From Akkermansiaceae bacterium UBA1315 (GTDB lineage Bacteria; Verrucomicrobiota; Verrucomicrobiia; Verrucomicrobiales; Akkermansiaceae): a stretch of 55,020 nt of DNA. The translations under genes and the position numbers were made by a program. The stretch spans positions 35,061-90,080 of the forward strand of contig DBTN01000004.1 in NCBI GenBank assembly GCA_002307065.1, in the 5' to 3' direction. Shown piece after piece: positions 35,500-42,176 of this stretch (the stretch's first letter is position 1; every line of letters starts with the position of its first letter). Below the pieces are notes generated by a model. It had not been told where the DNA came from. It saw only the letters and a program-made list of their open reading frames with translations, and made no database searches.

Positions 35500-35841
35500 T
35501 CAAATCGGCTTGAGCAAGTAACCGGCGACCCAACCTTCCTGGTCCTTTTCATTTTTGCACCAATGCCAGCCGTGGATCTGGCGGAGGGATTCGAGGACAT
35601 CTCCGCGTTTGATGGTCAGCACCGTCGGATCGAAATCTTCCAAAAGGGCGAACCGGCCTTCGCCCATCGGCTCCAAAATTTCTTCAGGAACGTATCCGCT
35701 GCGGTCCGAATGATCGCTTGCCCAAACCCAGCCGGGCCAGGCGCGATCGGCGGGACCGACGTTGATTTCATCTCCGGATTGAAGTTTGAGCGGGAAAGCA
35801 TCCTTCTCTTCGTAATCAGCGTTCGCAGTGAATTGGGCCAT
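35500..35841 (-). CDS. Small protein with two SH3-like domains
   Basis: This 113-residue protein without a signal peptide reads as two tandem SH3-like barrels. Residues 1-58 contain ALY-type and WPGWVWA elements ending in GYVPEEIL. Residues 62-113 contain ALLEDFDPTVL, ending in GWVAGYLLKPI. This is the bacterial variant-SH3 pattern (W-X-G, then G-hydrophobic-hydrophobic-P). Partners are unknown. It is monocistronic, upstream of and parallel to rpsB but 209 bp away, so a separate unit is likely. Confidence 0.75.
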   Translation of the reverse strand: MAQFTANADYEEKDAFPLKLQSGDEINVGPADRAWPGWVWASDHSDRSGYVPEEILEPMGEGRFALLEDFDPTVLTIKRGDVLESLRQIHGWHWCKNEKDQEGWVAGYLLKPI

Positions 35842-36034
35842 GGCTTGCTTGAAAAAACAGCAATTTTCAGGAAATGCGAAGCCGGTTTTTGCTTTGCCGA
35901 GAGAAAAAGAGGAGTGGAGTTTAGCGGTTTGATTATGCGTTTAGCGAATAGCGAACTGCGCAGGGAGGGCTTGGTTTTTGCTTCGTTTTTAAACGCCCAA
36001 ACGATAGTTTCGGGGCGCTTTCCCCCTACCCCCC

Positions 36035-36637
36035 ATGCTACGTCAGCCCCGGTTGCCTGACCCGGATCAGGAATTTTTGACGCGCACCCTTGCGGGTGAC
36101 ACTCGCGCTTTTGATGAGTTGGTTCTCAAATATGGAAGCCGTTTGTATGGCTTGGTTTACGGCATGACTCATCACGCCGAGGATACGCGGGATTTGCTGC
36201 AGGAAATTTTCACCTGTGCGTATCAGTCGTTGGCGGCGTTTCAGGGGGAATCGACGTTTTACAGTTGGCTTTATCAGATCTCCATCAACCGGACGTTGAA
36301 TTTTCTCAAAAAGCGCAAGCGGCGGAAGGTGTTCATCAATTCGGATGTGCAGTTGGACCGGGAAGGGCAGGGGGCGATCCTCGTGGATCACGGACATGTG
36401 GCGAACCCGGAACGGCTCCAGCGGATCCGTGAATTGCACCATCGGTTGGAATCGGCGATCCGGAAACTTTCGCCGCCCCATCGGACGGTGGTGACGTTGT
36501 TTGACCTGCAAAATTTGTCGCACGGCGAAATTTCTGAATTGTTGAAGGTGCCGGAGGGGACGGTGAGGTCCCGGCTGCATTACGCGCATGTTCAGCTCCA
36601 GTCTTCCCTGAGGGATACTTGGGAAGATCGGTTTTGA
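36035..36637 (+). CDS. ECF-type RNA polymerase sigma factor
   Basis: This 200-residue sigma factor of the extracytoplasmic-function class has region 2 at about residues 20-95 (FDELVLKYGSRLYGLVYG, DLLQEIF, STFYSWLYQISIN) and region 4 at about 135-195 (LFDLQNLSHGEISELLKV, EGTVRSRLHYA). These bind the -10 and -35 elements of target promoters. No anti-sigma gene follows: the next genes are maf, a diacylglycerol kinase and a SanA-like protein in the same direction. Regulation must come from elsewhere or be transcriptional. The ATG has no recognisable Shine-Dalgarno sequence. Confidence 0.93.
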   Translation: MLRQPRLPDPDQEFLTRTLAGDTRAFDELVLKYGSRLYGLVYGMTHHAEDTRDLLQEIFTCAYQSLAAFQGESTFYSWLYQISINRTLNFLKKRKRRKVFINSDVQLDREGQGAILVDHGHVANPERLQRIRELHHRLESAIRKLSPPHRTVVTLFDLQNLSHGEISELLKVPEGTVRSRLHYAHVQLQSSLRDTWEDRF

Positions 36638-36699
36638 AAATACGTCTGAGGTGGGTTCGGGCTTGGCGTCGCGTCGGGAACCGGTTTGGTTGAGCGCGC

Positions 36700-37248
36700 A
36701 TGTCGGTCATCCTTGCTTCCACGTCACCCCGCCGCCGCGAACTTTTGGAACGGGCGGGAGTTGTTTTCGAAGTTGTTGGCTCTTCAGCGGAGGAAATTCA
36801 CGACGCCACGCTAGCCCCGGACCGTTTGTGTGAGGAAAATGCATTTCTGAAGGCCGCCGCGGTCGCCGCGGATCGACCGGGTCACACGGTGATTGGTGCG
36901 GACACGTTGGTTTTCATCGATGGCGTGCCGTTGGGCAAACCGGTGGATCTCGAGGATGCGCGAAGCATGTTGCGGCGGCTTTCCGGGCGGACGCATACGG
37001 TGTGCACGGGGGTCTGTGTGATTTTTCCGGATGGGTCGAAAAAGGTCTTTCACGATCTGACCGAGGTGGAATTCCGGGAGCTGGATGATGAGGCCATTTC
37101 CGCCTATTTCGGTTTGGTCAATCCGTTGGACAAGGCGGGAAGCTATGGAATTCAGGAGCATGGAGACCGCATTGTGGCGGGCATTCGTGGGGATTTTGAC
37201 AACGTGATGGGATTGCCGGTTGGAAAAGTGGTCGAGGTTCTCCGGTGA
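36700..37248 (+). CDS. maf: Maf-family nucleoside triphosphate pyrophosphatase
   Basis: This 182-residue Maf protein has the phosphate-binding SPRRREL at residues 9-15, then the catalytic-region ENAFLKA and IGADTLVFIDG, and the conserved DKAGSYGIQ. Maf enzymes hydrolyse dTTP/UTP or modified pyrimidine nucleotides as house-cleaning pyrophosphatases. Length is normal. It lies 62 bp after the sigma factor gene and is followed closely by the diacylglycerol kinase gene, probably in one transcript. Confidence 0.94.
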   Translation: MSVILASTSPRRRELLERAGVVFEVVGSSAEEIHDATLAPDRLCEENAFLKAAAVAADRPGHTVIGADTLVFIDGVPLGKPVDLEDARSMLRRLSGRTHTVCTGVCVIFPDGSKKVFHDLTEVEFRELDDEAISAYFGLVNPLDKAGSYGIQEHGDRIVAGIRGDFDNVMGLPVGKVVEVLR

Positions 37249-37297
37249 ATCCGGTTGCGAACGGCGCGGGCTTACGACAGACTGCGGCATCGAAACG

Positions 37298-38254
37298 TTG
37301 CATCGCTATCCGCTCATTTTTAATCCTCGGGCGCGCAGCCAGCGAGGGCAGAAGACGCTTCGTTTTCTGATGGATCACGCGAACCGGTTTGCGCTTTATG
37401 CGACGAATCACGCGGATGAGGCCCGGGAACTGGCCGAGCGTTTCGCGAAAGAAGGGGAACCGGTGGTGGTCGCTGCGGGCGGGGATGGGACTTTGAATGC
37501 GGTGGTCAGCGGACTGGCCGGAACCCCGACCGCGCTCGGCGTGATCCCGGCGGGGACGATGAATGTCTTCGCTCGCGAACTGGGGATTCCCTTCGATGAT
37601 TTGGAAAAATCGTTTGGAATTCTGGAGCGTGGCCACGTCCGGGAGATCGATTTGTTTGAGGCAAACAAGGCACCGTTTTTGCAAATGGCGGGTGTGGGGT
37701 TTGACGCGATGGTCATTGAGGAGACGACCTGGGAGTCGAAAAAGGTCCTCGGGCCCTTGGCCTATCTGTTGGCGGCCGTGAAAGTTTTAGGGGAAAAGCC
37801 GCCGAAAATGGAAGTCGTCTGCGAAGACGGTCGACGCGAAGAAGGCGTCGCCGTGTTGGCGGGGAACGGGTCACTGTACGGCGGGCAATTTAAACTTTTC
37901 CGTGCGGCGGATAATCAGGATTCCAAGTTGGATGTGCTGGTTTTTAAAGAGGCGGGTTACAAACTCGTGCTCGATTCGCTGAAAGGTTTGGCGCTTGGCG
38001 GGGTCGATTTGGCGGCGTCGACGAGTTATTTTCAATCGTCCGCATTTACCGTGAAGGCGGATCGCGAAATACCGGTGGAGGTCGATGGCGAATTGCTCGG
38101 ACGGTTTACGGAGGTCCAATTTGCGGAAGCTTCGCAGCGGCTGCGGGTGATCGCGCCGGAGTCGGTGAATGGCAGTCGTTTCGCCGATTCGGTGAAAGCC
38201 TTGTTGCAGCGGACTCGGCGGCCAACGGAACTTTTGGCGGCACCTAAGGGATGA
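37298..38254 (+). CDS. Diacylglycerol/sphingosine kinase-family lipid kinase
   Basis: This protein of the YegS/DgkB family has the diagnostic GGDGTLN around residue 60, preceded by a NPRAR segment near the N-terminus and followed by VIPAGTMNVFARELGIP and the GVGFDAMV loop. Such enzymes phosphorylate diacylglycerol or related lipids. The frame is open from 37220 within maf. The TTG at 37298, directly before HRYPLIFNP, gives a 318-residue protein of typical size and avoids an atypical 26-residue leader, so it is preferred; the start remains uncertain. It overlaps the next gene by 4 bp. Confidence 0.88.
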   Translation: MHRYPLIFNPRARSQRGQKTLRFLMDHANRFALYATNHADEARELAERFAKEGEPVVVAAGGDGTLNAVVSGLAGTPTALGVIPAGTMNVFARELGIPFDDLEKSFGILERGHVREIDLFEANKAPFLQMAGVGFDAMVIEETTWESKKVLGPLAYLLAAVKVLGEKPPKMEVVCEDGRREEGVAVLAGNGSLYGGQFKLFRAADNQDSKLDVLVFKEAGYKLVLDSLKGLALGGVDLAASTSYFQSSAFTVKADREIPVEVDGELLGRFTEVQFAEASQRLRVIAPESVNGSRFADSVKALLQRTRRPTELLAAPKG

Positions 38255-38922
38255 AGAAGGGGAAAAAACGTGGATTTCGCCATTGGGTTTGGCGGCTATT
38301 TTTACTGGGTCTGGCGGGTTTCGTGATCGGTCTGGGGGTGATCGTTTACGCCAATATCACGGCAATCTGGGCTTCGCGGGGACGGATTTTTACCGATGCG
38401 AACGCGTTGCCCGCAGCACAAGTCGGGTTGGTTTTTGGAACGACTGACCGCGTGAATGGTCGTGAAAATCTGTATTTTCGCTATCGGATCGACGCGGCAG
38501 AGGAAGTTTGGAAGGCCGGGAAATTGGATACGATCATCGTTTCTGGGGACAATCGGAGCCGGTATTACAACGAGCCGGAAAAAATGAAACAGGCGTTGAT
38601 CGAGCGGGGCATTCCGGGCGATCGGATCGTTTGTGATTACGCGGGTTTGCGGACTTTGGATTCGGTCGTGCGGGCGAAGGAGATTTTCGGAGCGGACCCG
38701 GTTTTATTTATCAGCCAGCGGTTTCAAAACGAGCGGGCGATTTATTTGGCGAAGGCGCATGGGATTGGTGCTTATGGATTTGCGGCACAAGATGTGGAAC
38801 GTCAGGCCGGAATGAAAACGCGGATCCGCGAAGTCGGGGCGCGCGTAAAAATGTGGCTCGATGTGCATTTTCTCAACACCCGGCCACGGCATTTGGGGGA
38901 GAAAGTGGAGCTGCCAGAATGA
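38251..38922 (+). CDS. SanA/YdcF-like DUF218 membrane protein
   Basis: This 223-residue protein has a basic N-terminus and one transmembrane helix (about residues 14-36), followed by a DUF218 domain: VGLVFGTTDRVNGRENLYF, IIVSGDN, and the TLDSVVRAKEIF and ISQRFQNERA segments. These features place it with SanA (vancomycin-resistance-associated, envelope barrier) proteins. The catalytic function of DUF218 is not settled. ATG 38251 overlaps the lipid-kinase stop, so the sigma-maf-kinase-sanA run probably forms one operon concerned with the envelope. Confidence 0.88.
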   Translation: MKKGKKRGFRHWVWRLFLLGLAGFVIGLGVIVYANITAIWASRGRIFTDANALPAAQVGLVFGTTDRVNGRENLYFRYRIDAAEEVWKAGKLDTIIVSGDNRSRYYNEPEKMKQALIERGIPGDRIVCDYAGLRTLDSVVRAKEIFGADPVLFISQRFQNERAIYLAKAHGIGAYGFAAQDVERQAGMKTRIREVGARVKMWLDVHFLNTRPRHLGEKVELPE

Positions 38923-38924
38923 AC

Positions 38925-38964
38925 GATTGGTGGGTGATTTCCTAGATTGGTGGGTGATTTCCTA
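38925..38964. repeat. Tandem 20-bp duplication
   Basis: GATTGGTGGGTGATTTCCTA occurs twice back to back immediately after the sanA-like stop codon, exactly identical. It may mark a recent slippage or an insertion scar at the edge of the repeat-rich gap. Confidence 0.9.
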
Positions 38965-38995
38965 ATTTCCGCCGACGGGCATCGCACCCGTCTTT

Positions 38996-39226
38996 CGGGC
39001 CAAAGGTCCGAGATTCCTTAGCCCAGGCCAGCGGCCTGGGTAAAACGCATTTGTTTTTTTGCGCCCCAACGGGGAGCGATACGGGCGATTTCCAGTTTCA
39101 GAAAACGGCGGACTTGAATAGCAGTTTCCACCAAACCGGTATCGCCCACCGTTGGTGTGCCAAAAATCGGGACCTGAATTTCCCAGGCCGATGGCCTGGG
39201 CTAAGGAATTGCGAACCTTTGGCCCG
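38996..39226. repeat. Inverted-repeat-bounded intergenic element (REP/MITE-like)
   Basis: A 45-bp sequence at 38996-39040 recurs in inverse orientation at 39182-39226 with about four mismatches. Each copy holds the self-complementary core CCCAGGCC-N3-GGCCTGGG next to CTTAGCC and GGGCCAAAGG. The 141 bp between them contain no plausible gene. The bounded, palindromic build suggests a non-autonomous repeated element; no transposase is present. Confidence 0.75.
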
Positions 39227-39280
39227 TTAAAATGGCGACGCTTTCGATGAAAATGCTCTGCAAAAACCGATCTGCCTTTT

Positions 39281-39413
39281 CTGAACGCAGATTAAGAAGG
39301 ATTAAGGGGATTTCGCGGATTTCGCCGATAAGAATTTAAGAGGGAACCGGTTTTGAATTCCTAAAAAATCCGTGTAATCCGCGTAATCGTTAAAATCCGT
39401 GGTTCAAAAACGC
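39281..39413. repeat. Imperfect inverted repeat of GGATT/AATCC units
   Basis: The left arm (39281-39337) is a run of degenerate 10-12-bp units built on GGATT, and the right arm (39363-39413) has the reverse pattern (TAATCCG, ATCCGTG). Together they could fold into a long imperfect hairpin upstream (on the minus strand, downstream) of pgsA. With the two repeats to its left, this fills the 535-bp gap between the sanA-like gene and pgsA; no gene is seen there. Confidence 0.6.
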
Positions 39414-39457
39414 AGCCGCTTTTCTCCCCGGAGAGCAAACTGAAGTTTGGACTCCGG

Positions 39458-40045
39458 TTACGGATGGGCGCGATCGTGTTCGTGAAGAATTTTCCAGCCT
39501 TGCTGGATGTAGGTGACGGCGGACCAAATGGTGAAAATCGCGGCGACGATGCAGGGGTAAACCGGTGAGAAAGGGACGATCTTCAACATGATCCAGCCGA
39601 TCGCAAACATCTGCGTGACGGTGCAGACTTTTCCGCTCCAATGCGGGGAAATTTTTACTTTGTGACGGGTGCTGTAGAGGATGCGGATGCCGCCGAGGAT
39701 GATGCAGTCGCGCAAAATCACAATGATGGTGAACCACAGCGGAAGGCGCCAGCCGTCCGGTCCCCAATCGACGAGCGAAAGAGTGATCACGGCGCTGAGA
39801 AGAAGGGTTTTATCGGCGATCGGATCGATGAAGGCGCCAAAATCCGATCGTTGGTTGAACCGGCGGGCGACCCAGCCATCGATGCCATCGCTGGCTGCAG
39901 CGGTAACGAAGGTGCCGAGTGCGGCCCATCTTAACCATTCCACAGGATCGCCGGTTGCCACGCTTTTCCCATAATACAGTGCGAGCACGACATAAACCGG
40001 CACGAGCAAAAGGCGCGTGACAGTGATCTTGCTGGCAAAAGTCAT
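39458..40045 (-). CDS. pgsA: CDP-diacylglycerol-glycerol-3-phosphate 3-phosphatidyltransferase
   Basis: PgsA makes phosphatidylglycerol phosphate, the first step to phosphatidylglycerol and cardiolipin, in the inner membrane. The 195-residue protein has the CDP-alcohol phosphotransferase motif, seen as SDGIDGWVARR then GAFIDPIADK (D-G-X2-A-R...G-X3-D-X3-D), near residues 53-80, an N-terminal KITVTRLLL start and five to six hydrophobic helices. It is divergent from bcp with 96 bp between the starts, and its 3' side borders the repeat block. Confidence 0.93.
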   Translation of the reverse strand: MTFASKITVTRLLLVPVYVVLALYYGKSVATGDPVEWLRWAALGTFVTAAASDGIDGWVARRFNQRSDFGAFIDPIADKTLLLSAVITLSLVDWGPDGWRLPLWFTIIVILRDCIILGGIRILYSTRHKVKISPHWSGKVCTVTQMFAIGWIMLKIVPFSPVYPCIVAAIFTIWSAVTYIQQGWKILHEHDRAHP

Positions 40046-40141
40046 AGGACAACTTAAGCGAAAAAACGTTCAGAGTCGAGAACATGGAGCTGGTTTCGCT
40101 TGGGAGTTGCGCGCTGGGTCGAACCGGAGAGAATCGTGGCC

Positions 40142-40612
40142 ATGAAACCCTCTATCGGCGAACTTGCTCCGGATTTCACCGCCCCGGTCGCGGGACACCC
40201 CTTCGAAGATGGGGAAATGTTGACGCTTTCCAGCCTGCGGGGAGAAACAGTGGCGCTCGTTTTTTACCCAAAGGACCAGACGCCGGGTTGCACGACTCAG
40301 GCATGTGCGCTGCGGGACGCTTGGTCGGATCTCGAAGGAAAGCTGCGGGTTTTTGGGGTCAGCGCGGACTCGATCGCGAGCCATCGGAAATTTATTTCCA
40401 AAAAGGAACTGCCATACCCGCTGATTTCCGATGAAAGTCGCGCGATCGTGGAAGCTTATGGCGTTTGGGTCGAAAAATCGTTCATGGGCAAGACTTTCAT
40501 GGGGATCGAGCGCAGCACGTTTGTGATCGGCCCTGACGGGAAAATCCTGGCGGTTTTGGAAAAAGTCTCGCCGGCGACGCATTTGGAGCAGCTTTTGAAA
40601 TCGATCGCTTGA
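40142..40612 (+). CDS. bcp: Peroxiredoxin of the BCP/PrxQ type
   Basis: This 156-residue thiol peroxidase starts at ATG 40142, preceded by GGAGAG as ribosome-binding site (an in-frame upstream start is less likely). The peroxidatic cysteine is C50 in KDQTPGCTTQAC and the resolving cysteine C55 is five residues on, the atypical two-Cys PrxQ layout. The fold signature FYPKD and the closing GPDGKIL strand are present. It reduces hydroperoxides using thioredoxin. It is the first gene of a run with a membrane protein and recR. Confidence 0.94.
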   Translation: MKPSIGELAPDFTAPVAGHPFEDGEMLTLSSLRGETVALVFYPKDQTPGCTTQACALRDAWSDLEGKLRVFGVSADSIASHRKFISKKELPYPLISDESRAIVEAYGVWVEKSFMGKTFMGIERSTFVIGPDGKILAVLEKVSPATHLEQLLKSIA

Positions 40613-40653
40613 ACGGTGGGACGACTCCGCTAGTTTTCCGACTTCGACACGTC

Positions 40654-41091
40654 ATGAAACCCACTTCTCGAACCAAAGGTCATGTGCTCATGCCCGCCGC
40701 CGCGATTGGCAGCTTGGCGTTGGCCCTTGCGGCGGGGTTCGAATCGCTCGGGGTTCTGGGGCGTTTGGACTCGATGATTGCCGGTATTTTGGAAAACCGG
40801 GGAGCACTTGGGACGACGAACGATTTACCGGGAGCGGTGATTTGGATCGCGACGGGGTTGATGGCGTTCGGCTTGGCACTGGCGATTTTGGCGGTGCCGG
40901 GGCGCTGGCGGCGGGTGATTTTATGGGTCAGCGCTTTGGTTTTAATCGCGGCTTGGGCACCGGTTTTGTGGTTGGCTTCGTATGCTCCGGCGGTTTCCGG
41001 CGCGTGGATCGCGACCTTGTGGTCAGGCGTTTGCGCCCTGGTTTACGCGGCGAAACATCAGATGCCGGTGGATCAACCCGTGGAAACGTAA
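40654..41091 (+). CDS. Small multi-span membrane protein of unknown function
   Basis: This 145-residue protein starts at ATG 40654. Four hydrophobic helices are visible: LMPAAAIGSLALALAAG, AVIWIATGLMAFGLALAIL, VILWVSALVLIAAWAP and SGAWIATLWSGVCALVY. A polar loop of about 35 residues lies between the first two. No domain was recognised. It sits between bcp (41 bp upstream) and recR (3 bp downstream) and is probably cotranscribed with both, which gives no clear hint of its role. Confidence 0.75.
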   Translation: MKPTSRTKGHVLMPAAAIGSLALALAAGFESLGVLGRLDSMIAGILENRGALGTTNDLPGAVIWIATGLMAFGLALAILAVPGRWRRVILWVSALVLIAAWAPVLWLASYAPAVSGAWIATLWSGVCALVYAAKHQMPVDQPVET

Positions 41092-41094
41092 CTT

Positions 41095-41703
41095 ATGGCG
41101 AAAGTGGATTTTCCGGAACCGGTCAAGGCGCTGATCGGAGAACTAAAACGTCTGCCAGGGGTCGGCCCGCGCAGTGCGGAGCGAGTGGCGGTTTGGCTTT
41201 TGCAGAGTCCGAAAGCGGACCCTGCGGAACTGGCGAGCGTCTTGCTGAGGGCGAAACAAACGATCGTGCGCTGTCCGGTTTGTGGGTTTTTTGCGACGCA
41301 GGACCGGTGTGAAATCTGTGAAGATCCCAAACGAGATTCGCGGATTTTATGCGTGGTGGAGCAGGCGACTGATGTTTTGCCGCTGGAGCGATCTGGAGCT
41401 TTTCACGGCCTCTATCATTGCTTGGGGGGTAAGCTTTCGCCGCTGGATCGTGTGTCTCCGGAAGATCTGCACATTCCCGCGCTGCTCAGGCGGATTGAAT
41501 CGAGCGGGGAGGAAATGGAAGTGATCCTGGCGCTCGGGGCGGATGTCGAGGGTGAGGCGACGGCGAATTATTTGGCCGATCTTCTGCGGGAGAAAAACTG
41601 TAGGATCACCCGAATCGCCCAAGGATTACCGGCAGGAGGAGGGCTGGAGCACGCAGACGAATTGACGCTGATGCGAGCGCTTCAGGGGCGGCGGAGCGTC
41701 TGA
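41095..41703 (+). CDS. recR: Recombination protein RecR
   Basis: RecR works with RecF and RecO to load RecA on gapped DNA. The 202-residue protein has the helix-hairpin-helix LPGVGPRSAER, the four-cysteine zinc finger from CPVC to CEIC (residues of about 60-77), and a Toprim domain beginning LCVVEQATDV and including EGEATANYLA. Length is standard. It begins 3 bp after the membrane-protein stop. The usual partner dnaX is not adjacent. Confidence 0.96.
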   Translation: MAKVDFPEPVKALIGELKRLPGVGPRSAERVAVWLLQSPKADPAELASVLLRAKQTIVRCPVCGFFATQDRCEICEDPKRDSRILCVVEQATDVLPLERSGAFHGLYHCLGGKLSPLDRVSPEDLHIPALLRRIESSGEEMEVILALGADVEGEATANYLADLLREKNCRITRIAQGLPAGGGLEHADELTLMRALQGRRSV

Positions 41704-41763
41704 GGGAAAATTTTCGCGAGTCGAAGGGGGGCTGAACGACCGTCCACGACGGATCGTCATTTT

Positions 41764-41800
41764 GAAAAAAAAGCCGCCGGGACACCGTGCCCCGGCGGCT
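41764..41800 (-). terminator. Intrinsic terminator on the minus strand, 377 bp after gspD
   Basis: AGCCGCCGGG (41772-41781) pairs with CCCGGCGGCT (41791-41800); on the minus strand the stem is followed by eight T residues. It points away from the T2SS operon, so it can end either a long gspD 3' untranslated region or a separate small RNA. It has no T-run in the recR direction. Confidence 0.85.
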
Positions 41801-42176
41801 CATTAATGATCCAACTGACTCTCCCCAATGGTTAAATTGGATCAATGGATCAAGACCCCTTCACGCACTCACGTGATGGGTCCGCTTTTTAGGACATCTG
41901 AAACGGCGTTCCGTTCAAATTTTTTAAAGGAGGGTAAAAACTAGGAACAGCGCTCGGGGGGAGACCGGCTTGGAAAAACCGGCTAAGGAAGAGAGAGGCC
42001 GCCGGGGCACCCACCCCGACGGCCAAGTTGAACAACTCCGTTCGTGCGGACACGTAGGAAGCTGCAACTGCTGTTCACCCTTACATGAAAACACAAGCAG
42101 TGCTCGGTTTTCAAAAGGTTAAGACCGCTGAGCGCGGGGTTCGTTCAAAAAATCGTGAAGATTTTCCAGAAATTTT
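41801..42176 (-). other. Structured intergenic region, possible small RNA or long 3' UTR
   Basis: There are 473 bp between the recR and gspD stops and no convincing gene. A second hairpin at 41997-42024 (GGCCG-C-CGGGG and its partner) has one mismatch on the plus strand but, as minus-strand RNA, becomes a full 11-bp stem with a G-U pair, which favours a minus-strand transcript. A short direct repeat (AGCCGG twice) follows. A 38-codon plus-strand frame (41828-41944) has no ribosome-binding site and is not called. Confidence 0.35.

Noticed and set aside
37220..37297. Earlier TTG start for the lipid kinase
   Set aside because: It adds 26 atypical residues and lies inside maf; family members begin just before the NP-R segment.
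38940..39240. Possible CRISPR array
   Set aside because: Only two inverted copies and one tandem duplicate are present; no regular spacer pattern and no cas genes.
41828..41944. 38-codon plus-strand frame in the gap after recR
   Set aside because: No ribosome-binding site, no recognisable sequence, and the hairpins point to transcription from the other strand.
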